64,000 bases of DNA. Source: Ancylobacter sp. SL191. Lineage in GTDB: Bacteria; Pseudomonadota; Alphaproteobacteria; Rhizobiales; Xanthobacteraceae. The stretch covers positions 2,703,001 to 2,767,000 of the forward strand of contig NZ_CP113056.1 of NCBI RefSeq assembly GCF_026625645.1, in the 5' to 3' direction. Of the stretch, positions 58,755 through 64,000 are shown piece after piece; within the stretch, counting starts at the first letter, position 1, and the number at the start of each line of letters is the position of its first letter. Under the pieces are notes generated by a model. The model was not told where the DNA came from, made no database searches, and was given only the letters and a program-made list of their open reading frames with translations. Made by a program: the position numbers and the translations under genes.

Positions 58755-59939
58755 ATGGCCCAGCCCGGCGCCCGTAGTCTGGAAATCGGTGAGATCGAGC
58801 CGCAGGGCGGCAACGAGCCGGTGCCCTTCGTCGCCCGCAAGGTCGCGGAAGCGCCCGCGTCCGTCGAAGCCGCGCCAAAGGCGGACGCCCCGGCAGCGCC
58901 GAAGAAGTCGCGCCGCACGCTCGTCTTCGGTGCCATCCTGCTCGCCGCGCTGATCGGCGGCGGCTATTACGGCGCGCATTGGTGGCGGGTGGGGCGGTTC
59001 CTCGTCGCCACCGACGACGCCTATGTCGGCGCCGACACCTCGGTCATCGCCGCCCGCGTCGCCGGCCATATCGTCAGCCTCGATGTCGAGACCAACCAGC
59101 CGGTGAAGAAGGGCGACGTGCTCGCCCGCATCGACGATGGCGACTTCGCCCTCGCGGTGAAGGCGGCCGAGGGCAAGATCGCCACGCAGGAAGCCACCAT
59201 CGAGCGCTATGGCCAGCAGATCGAGGCGGCCAAGGCGAGCGTGGATCAGGCCAAGGCGCAGCTCGTCTCCAGCCAGGCCGACCTTAACCGCACTCAGCTT
59301 GAGCTGGACCGCCAGACCGAGCTCGCCAAGTCGCAATTCTCCAGCCGCGCCACGCTGGAGACCGCCCGCGCGGACCGCGACAAGGCGCAGGCCTCGGTGG
59401 ATTCGGCGCAGGCGGCCATCGCTTCTGCCGACGCCAATGTCGATGTGCTGCATGCCGAGCAGACCGAGGCCATCCGCCTGCTCGACGAGTACCGCACCGC
59501 CCGCGACCAGGCCCAGCGCAATGTCGACTTCACCGTCGTGCGCGCGCCGTTCGACGGCGTGGTCGGCAACCGCGCCGTGCAGGTCGGCCAGCTCGTGCAG
59601 GAAGGCACCCGCCTGCTCGCCCTCGTGCCGTTGAGCCAGGTCTATGTCGACGCCAATTTCAAGGAGACGCAGCTCGGCGAGCTGCATCCCGGCCAGAAGG
59701 TCAATGTCGAGGTCGATGCCTACCCGGATGAGGAGTTCCACGGCCGCGTGCTGAGCGTCGCCCCGGCCTCCGGCTCCGTCTTCAGCCTGCTGCCGCCGGA
59801 GAACGCCACCGGCAACTTCACCAAGATCGTGCAGCGCGTGCCCGTCCGCATCGAGCTCGACGCGGAAGCCCGCGCCAAGGCCGAGCTGCGGCCCGGCATG
59901 TCGGTGACCGCCACCGTCGATACCCGCGAAGGCGCCTGA
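58755..59939 (+). CDS. EmrA/HlyD-type efflux adaptor
   Basis: 394 residues. A cytosolic N-terminus is followed by one membrane segment (about 57-73, LVFGAILLAALIGGGYYG), a biotinyl-lipoyl-like part (AARVAGHIVSLDVETNQPVKKGDVLARIDD), a long coiled coil (about 135-250, EATIERYGQQIEAAKASV onward), and the beta-barrel PLSQVYVDANFKETQLGELHPGQKVNVEVD. This is the EmrA group, which couples DHA2-type pumps to outer-membrane channels. The partner pump gene is 24 bp downstream. Controlled by the divergent TetR regulator. Confidence 0.94.
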   Translation: MAQPGARSLEIGEIEPQGGNEPVPFVARKVAEAPASVEAAPKADAPAAPKKSRRTLVFGAILLAALIGGGYYGAHWWRVGRFLVATDDAYVGADTSVIAARVAGHIVSLDVETNQPVKKGDVLARIDDGDFALAVKAAEGKIATQEATIERYGQQIEAAKASVDQAKAQLVSSQADLNRTQLELDRQTELAKSQFSSRATLETARADRDKAQASVDSAQAAIASADANVDVLHAEQTEAIRLLDEYRTARDQAQRNVDFTVVRAPFDGVVGNRAVQVGQLVQEGTRLLALVPLSQVYVDANFKETQLGELHPGQKVNVEVDAYPDEEFHGRVLSVAPASGSVFSLLPPENATGNFTKIVQRVPVRIELDAEARAKAELRPGMSVTATVDTREGA

Positions 59940-59963
59940 ACGGGCGCCGGATAAGGATCCATC

Positions 59964-61538
59964 ATGTCGGACGCTGTTATCACCGGCGCCGGGGAGAGCG
60001 CCGCCGCCCGCGAGCGGCGGCGCATGATCGCCTTCCTCTGCATGGTCTTCGGCATGTTCATGGCGATCCTGGACATCCAGATCGTCTCGGCCTCGCTGGC
60101 CGAGATCCAGGCGGGCCTTGCCGCCTCCTCGGACGAGATCAGCTGGGTGCAGACCAGCTACCTCATCGCCGAAGTCATCATGATCCCGCTCTCGGGCTTC
60201 CTGTCGCGGGCGCTCTCGACGCGCTGGCTGTTCGTTGCCGCGGCGACCGGCTTCACGGTGATGAGCTTCATGTGCGCGACGGCGACCTCGATCAACGAGA
60301 TGATCGTCTATCGTGCGCTGCAGGGCTTCCTTGGCGGCGGCATGATCCCGACCGTCTTCGCCGCCGCCTATTCGGTGTTCCCGCGCAGCAAGCTGCCCAT
60401 CGTCTCGCCGATGATCGGCCTCGTCGCCACGCTCGCCCCGACTATCGGGCCGACCATTGGCGGCTATCTCACCGACCTGTTCTCCTGGCACTGGCTATTC
60501 CTCGTCAACATCGTGCCCGGCATCTTCGTCATCATCGCCACGGCGACGCTGGTGGATTTCGACGAGCCGGACTTCAAGCTGCTCGACCGCTTCGACTGGT
60601 GGGGCCTGCTGTTCATGGCGGGCTTCCTCGGCAGCCTCGAATTCGTGCTGGAGGAGGGGCCGACCAATGACTGGTTCGAGGACAAGGCGATCTTCGTCTT
60701 CGCCATTGTCGGTGTGGTCTCGGCCGTCGCCTTCTTCGCCCGCGTGTTCATGGCGCGCGACCCGGTGGTGGATCTGCGCTCCTTCGCCAACCGCAATTTC
60801 TCGGTCGGCTCGGCCTTCAGCTTCGTCGTCGGCATCGGCCTTTACGGGCTGACCTATCTCTACCCGCTCTATCTCGCCCGGGTGCGCGGCTACTCGGCGC
60901 TGATGATCGGCGAGACCATGTTCGTCTCGGGCCTCGCCATGTTCCTGTGTGCGCCCATCGCCGGCCGGCTGATGACCAAGGTGGACCCGCGCGCCATGAT
61001 CGGCGTCGGCTTCCTCGCCTTCGCCCTCGGCACCTGGCAGGTGACGGGGCTGACCAAGGACTGGGATTTCTGGGAGCTGCTGATGCCGCAGATCCTGCGC
61101 GGCGTCGGCATAATGATGGCGATGATCCCGATCAACAACATCTCGCTCGGCACGCTGCCGCCCGCGCAGCTCAAGAACGCCTCAGGCCTGTTCAACCTGA
61201 TGCGCAATCTCGGCGGCGCGGTGGGGCTCGCCCTCATCAACACCGTGCTGAACGACCGCTGGGATCTGCACCTCGCCCGCCTGCACGAGAACGTGCAATG
61301 GGCGAGCGGCGTGGCGGTCGAGCGGCTGGACGCCATGACCCGCTCCTTCGCTGCTCTCGGCTCGGACGCCGACCGCGCGGCGCTGAAGACCATGGCCGGC
61401 CAGGTGCGCATCCAGGCGGAAGTGATGGCCTTCGCCGATGTCTTCCTCGTGCTGACCGCTTTGTTCGTGCTGCTGTTCTTCTTCACCCCGCTGCTCAGCC
61501 GGCCGAAGAACCCCGGCGCCGGTGGCGGCGGGCATTAG
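59964..61538 (+). CDS. EmrB-type MFS drug efflux pump, DHA2 family
   Basis: 524 residues with about fourteen hydrophobic segments. CMVFGMFMAILDIQIVSASLAEI is the DHA2 opening (motif with Asp in helix 1), WVQTSYLIAEVIMIPLSGFLS follows, then the motif C-like GPTIGGYLTD, and RNLGGAVGLALINTVLND toward the C-terminus. It uses the proton gradient to export hydrophobic compounds and works with the adaptor upstream. Exact substrates unknown. Confidence 0.94.
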   Translation: MSDAVITGAGESAAARERRRMIAFLCMVFGMFMAILDIQIVSASLAEIQAGLAASSDEISWVQTSYLIAEVIMIPLSGFLSRALSTRWLFVAAATGFTVMSFMCATATSINEMIVYRALQGFLGGGMIPTVFAAAYSVFPRSKLPIVSPMIGLVATLAPTIGPTIGGYLTDLFSWHWLFLVNIVPGIFVIIATATLVDFDEPDFKLLDRFDWWGLLFMAGFLGSLEFVLEEGPTNDWFEDKAIFVFAIVGVVSAVAFFARVFMARDPVVDLRSFANRNFSVGSAFSFVVGIGLYGLTYLYPLYLARVRGYSALMIGETMFVSGLAMFLCAPIAGRLMTKVDPRAMIGVGFLAFALGTWQVTGLTKDWDFWELLMPQILRGVGIMMAMIPINNISLGTLPPAQLKNASGLFNLMRNLGGAVGLALINTVLNDRWDLHLARLHENVQWASGVAVERLDAMTRSFAALGSDADRAALKTMAGQVRIQAEVMAFADVFLVLTALFVLLFFFTPLLSRPKNPGAGGGGH

Positions 61539-61560
61539 CGGCGGTCCCTGCTGGGGGCAC

Positions 61561-61656
61561 GTCATCCCGGCCGTAGCCCGCAGGGCGCAGAGCCGGGATC
61601 GTTTCCCGCCTATCCGGCACCCGATCCCGGCTCGGCCTTGGGCCGTCCGGGATGAC
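61561..61656. repeat. Dispersed palindromic repeat, copy 3
   Basis: Outer arms GTCATCCCGG (61561-61570) and CCGGGATGAC (61647-61656), with GAGCCGGGATCG and CGATCCCGGCTC inside. Same family and orientation as copy 1 in its left half. It follows the MFS gene stop by 22 bp and is part of a gene-free stretch from 61539 to the leuA leader. Confidence 0.85.
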
Positions 61657-61669
61657 GGTACGTTCAGGC

Positions 61670-61705
61670 GTCATCCCGGCTCGGCCTTCGGCCGTTCGGG
61701 ATGAC
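61670..61705. repeat. Partial dispersed repeat, copy 3b
   Basis: GTCATCCCG (61670-61678) and CGGGATGAC (61697-61705) enclose CTCGGCCTTCGGCCGTT. It is a shortened version of the right half of copy 3, directly beside it. Confidence 0.75.
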
Positions 61706-61817
61706 GAGCATGGAGTGGGGCTGTCGCCGCCATTGCCCCCACGACCGCCGCGCTTGCCGTTTTACCCGCGCTCGGCTAAGAACCTGTCCAGAGAGCAACC
61801 CTCGCGAGAGCCGAGCC

Positions 61818-61922
61818 GTGACCTTTGCGTCCGTCCGTAGCTGCACCGCGAACCCGGCCGCCCTGCGGTTTTCCGGGAAGACTCTCCTTGCGTCCGGGCT
61901 CCTTCTTCTTAGCCGCCCCTGA
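61818..61922 (+). CDS. Leucine-rich leader peptide of leuA
   Basis: 34 residues from the GTG at 61818, which has GAGAG 7 bases upstream. The peptide ends GLLLLSRP before TGA; residues 28-31 are four consecutive leucines and residues 23-24 are two more, seven in all, four of them the codon CTT that a GC-rich genome seldom uses. This pattern, just upstream of leuA, is the signature of ribosome-mediated attenuation in amino acid operons: leucine shortage stalls the ribosome at 61899-61910. The stop codon lies in the left arm of the following hairpin. Confidence 0.8.
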   Translation: MTFASVRSCTANPAALRFSGKTLLASGLLLLSRP

Positions 61923-61957
61923 GGGCCGGCCGGGCATCATGCCTGGGCGCTCAGGGG
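61916..61957 (+). promoter_or_regulatory. Attenuator hairpin after the leucine leader
   Basis: CCCCTGAG (61916-61923) pairs with CTCAGGGG (61950-61957), with an inner GGCA/TGCC hairpin between. A ribosome reaching the leader stop would cover the left arm; one stalled on leucine codons would not. There is no T-run after it, so termination may be Rho-dependent or the effect may be different; an alternative antiterminator pairing was not resolved by eye. Confidence 0.5.
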
Positions 61958-62050
61958 ACGACGCCGCGACCATCCGCACTACAGCCAGATTTGCACCGGA
62001 CGATGCCCCGAGCGGCACCCGGCGGCAGGACGCCCAGAAGGAAGACCCCG

Positions 62051-63601
62051 ATGTCCGACAAGAACCGCGTCGTCATTTTCGACACCACGTTGCGCGACGG
62101 CGAGCAGTGCCCCGGCGCCTCCATGACCTTCGAGGAGAAGCTGGAAGTCGCCGAGCTGCTCGACTCCATGGGCGTCGACATCATCGAGGCCGGCTTCCCC
62201 ATCGCCTCCAATGGTGATTTCGAGAGCGTTGCCGAGATCGCCCGCCGCTCGAAGAACGCGGTGATCGCCGGCCTCTCGCGCGCCGCCGCCGGCGACATCG
62301 ACCGCTGCGCCGACGCGGTGCGCCACGCCCGCCGCCCGCGCATCCACACCTTCATCTCCACCTCGCCGGTGCACATGAAGTACAAGCTCCAGAAGGATCC
62401 GGAGACGGTACTGGAGATGATCGCGGCCTCCGTCGCCCGCGCGCGCGGCCATGTCGACAATGTCGAGTGGTCGGCCGAGGACGCCACCCGCACCGAGATC
62501 GACTTCCTGTGCCGCGCGGTGGAGATCGCCATCAAGGCCGGCGCCACCACCATCAACCTGCCCGACACGGTCGGCTACGCCACGCCAGGCGAGTATGAGG
62601 CGATGTTCCGCACGGTGATCGAGCGCGTGCCGAATTCCGACAAGGCGGTGTTCTCCACCCATTGCCACAACGACCTCGGCATGGCGGTCGCGAACTCGCT
62701 GGCCGGCGTCGCCGGTGGCGCGCGGCAGATCGAGTGCACGGTGAACGGCATCGGCGAGCGCGCCGGCAATGCGGCGCTGGAAGAGATCGTCATGGCGATC
62801 AATGTGCGCAACGACGTGCTGCGCTACGAGACCGGCATCGACGCCACCATGATCACCCGCGCCTCCAAGCTCGTCTCGGCGGTGACCTCCTTCCCGGTGC
62901 AGTACAACAAGGCCATCGTCGGCCGGAACGCCTTCGCCCATGAGAGCGGTATCCACCAGGACGGCATGCTGAAGAACGCCACCACCTACGAGATCATGAC
63001 GCCGGAGAGCGTCGGCGTTTCCAAGACCTCGCTGGTGATGGGCAAGCATTCCGGCCGCGCCGCCTTCCGCGACAAGCTGAAGGCGCTGGGCTACGAACTG
63101 GGCGAGAACGCGCTGAACGACGCCTTCACCCGCTTCAAGGATTTGGCCGACCGCAAGAAGGTCGTCTATGACGAGGACATCGAGGCGCTGGTCGATCACG
63201 AGATCGCCGCCGCCCATGACCGGGTGAAGCTGGTCTCGCTCTCCGTCATCGCCGGCAGCCACGGCCCGCAGCGCGCCACCATGAAGATGGCGGTGGATGG
63301 CAAGGTCATCACCGAGGAATGCGAGGGCAATGGCCCGGTGGACGCAGTGTTCAACTGCATCCAGGCGATTGTCCCGCACTCCGCCAAGCTGGCGCTCTAC
63401 CAGGTCCACGCCGTGACCGAGGGCACGGACGCGCAGGCGGAAGTGTCGGTGCGGCTGGAAGAGGGCGACAAGGCGGTGACCGGGCGCGGCTCGGACCCGG
63501 ACACGCTGGTCGCCTCGGCGCAGGCCTATATCATCGCGCTCAACAAGCTGCAGACCAAGCGCCACAGCCTCAACGCGCAGGCCCAGCCCGCGGCGGAGTG
63601 A
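62051..63601 (+). CDS. leuA: 2-isopropylmalate synthase
   Basis: 516 residues from the ATG at 62051, preceded by AAGGAAG. It condenses acetyl-CoA and 2-oxoisovalerate, the first step of leucine synthesis. The barrel starts FDTTLRDGEQCPGASMT; metal ligands are in STHCHNDLGMAVANSLAG (His204, His206, Asn208), and NAFAHESGIHQDGMLKN follows. Residues about 390-516 form the leucine-binding regulatory domain, so feedback inhibition is likely. Upstream leader suggests an additional layer of control by leucyl-tRNA. Confidence 0.97.
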   Translation: MSDKNRVVIFDTTLRDGEQCPGASMTFEEKLEVAELLDSMGVDIIEAGFPIASNGDFESVAEIARRSKNAVIAGLSRAAAGDIDRCADAVRHARRPRIHTFISTSPVHMKYKLQKDPETVLEMIAASVARARGHVDNVEWSAEDATRTEIDFLCRAVEIAIKAGATTINLPDTVGYATPGEYEAMFRTVIERVPNSDKAVFSTHCHNDLGMAVANSLAGVAGGARQIECTVNGIGERAGNAALEEIVMAINVRNDVLRYETGIDATMITRASKLVSAVTSFPVQYNKAIVGRNAFAHESGIHQDGMLKNATTYEIMTPESVGVSKTSLVMGKHSGRAAFRDKLKALGYELGENALNDAFTRFKDLADRKKVVYDEDIEALVDHEIAAAHDRVKLVSLSVIAGSHGPQRATMKMAVDGKVITEECEGNGPVDAVFNCIQAIVPHSAKLALYQVHAVTEGTDAQAEVSVRLEEGDKAVTGRGSDPDTLVASAQAYIIALNKLQTKRHSLNAQAQPAAE

Positions 63602-63606
63602 GGCCC

Positions 63607-64000
63607 ATGGCCGGGCGCCCGCTCGCGCGGCGGGCGCTGCTGGTTGCGGCGGCGCGGCTCGCGGGCGGCGCCGTCGGGGCCGGGCCGGTGCTCACCGCGC
63701 TGGCCGGCTCACCACCGGCGGGCGCGGACCCGCTGGCCAACCTCGGGCCGACGGATTTGACCGGCTGGTCGGCCTCGGGGCTCGCGGCCGCTCAGGAACA
63801 GGCGGTCGGGCTCGGCACCACCGCGGTCATTGTGCTCCGGCATGGGCGCCCGGTCGCCGGCTGGGGCGAGGTGGCCCGCAAGGTTGATGTCGCCTCGGTG
63901 CGCAAGAGCCTGCTCGGCGCGCTGATCGGCATCGCGGTGGCCGAGGGCCGTCTCGCGCTGGACGCCACCCTCGCCGATCTCGGCATCGACGATGTTCCGC
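63607..64000 (+). CDS. Serine hydrolase, beta-lactamase family, 3'-truncated
   Basis: At least 131 residues from the ATG at 63607, running off the right edge with no stop. The start is Arg/Ala/Leu-rich like a signal peptide (ARRALLVAAARLAGGAVGAG). Later VASVRKSLLGALIGIAVAEGRL contains the SxxK motif (S-V-R-K) of class C-like beta-lactamases and esterases, followed by LALDATLADLGID. It lies 5 bp after leuA. The KTG box and the rest are outside the window, so a specific activity cannot be assigned. Confidence 0.75.
   Translation, partial: MAGRPLARRALLVAAARLAGGAVGAGPVLTALAGSPPAGADPLANLGPTDLTGWSASGLAAAQEQAVGLGTTAVIVLRHGRPVAGWGEVARKVDVASVRKSLLGALIGIAVAEGRLALDATLADLGIDDVP

Noticed and set aside
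61706..62050. T-box or leucine riboswitch upstream of leuA
   Set aside because: No T-box sequence; the leucine-codon leader explains the region better, and T-boxes are rare in proteobacteria.

Overview
The window looks like chromosomal DNA of a high-GC (roughly two thirds G+C) alphaproteobacterium, most likely order Hyphomicrobiales and possibly Xanthobacteraceae (Ancylobacter/Starkeya/Xanthobacter-like). The evidence is the gene set: an ArsR-methyltransferase fusion upstream of metF and metH, HdaA with a clamp-binding motif, DUF992 and OpgC proteins, a bacteriophytochrome with an HWE kinase, and a leucine-rich leader upstream of leuA. Placement below the order is inference. I see no rRNA, tRNA, insertion sequence, prophage, integrase or CRISPR array. 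Genes are dense and mostly core or housekeeping.

Layout. 0-6 kb: truncated O-methyltransferase, two paralogous SGNH proteins tightly coupled to an OpgC-type acyltransferase, an HdeD-like membrane protein, a MOSC protein and an L,D-transpeptidase. 6.3-13.2 kb: trmO, then a methionine-cycle unit (ArsR-methyltransferase regulator, metF, small coiled-coil protein, metH) behind a long AT-rich palindrome. 13.2-17.2 kb: amidase, pyridoxal kinase, PhzF-like and NUDIX proteins. 17.3-23.5 kb: a BMP-type ABC importer (binding protein, double ATPase, two permeases) followed by a cytosine-deaminase-like enzyme, with structured repeats between the first genes. 23.6-29.2 kb: PAS-GGDEF-EAL protein, two metallo-beta-lactamase-fold proteins and lepA. 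29.3-35.2 kb: an unknown protein, a PRC-barrel protein, an L,D-transpeptidase/MepA pair for peptidoglycan remodelling, a GMC oxidoreductase and a transglutaminase-like protease. 35.2-39 kb: purM-purN, a BenE transporter and a methyltransferase. 39.3-45.1 kb: PerM-like membrane protein, hdaA, ppk and ppx in one direction. 45.1-50.8 kb: RNase D, DUF992, aspS, an MltB-like transglycosylase and DUF3750. 51-58 kb: malonyl-CoA decarboxylase, a GAF-PAS-GGDEF protein, cyclopropane fatty acid synthase and a bacteriophytochrome hybrid kinase. 58-61.5 kb: TetR regulator with a divergent EmrAB-type efflux pair and twin operators. 61.5-64 kb: interspersed repeats, a leucine-rich leader, leuA and a truncated serine hydrolase.

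How the parts fit: the metF/metH unit closes the folate-dependent methionine cycle and is probably controlled by its own SAM-binding-domain regulator. The importer plus deaminase forms a nucleobase salvage unit. Ppk and Ppx make and degrade polyphosphate. Two c-di-GMP enzymes and the phytochrome kinase are signalling modules. The regulatory DNA is the most distinctive content: the 26-bp palindrome at 7082-7107, the twin TetR palindromes at 58681-58734, the leucine leader at 61818-61957, and a dispersed palindromic repeat family at 32.4, 49.0 and 61.6 kb.
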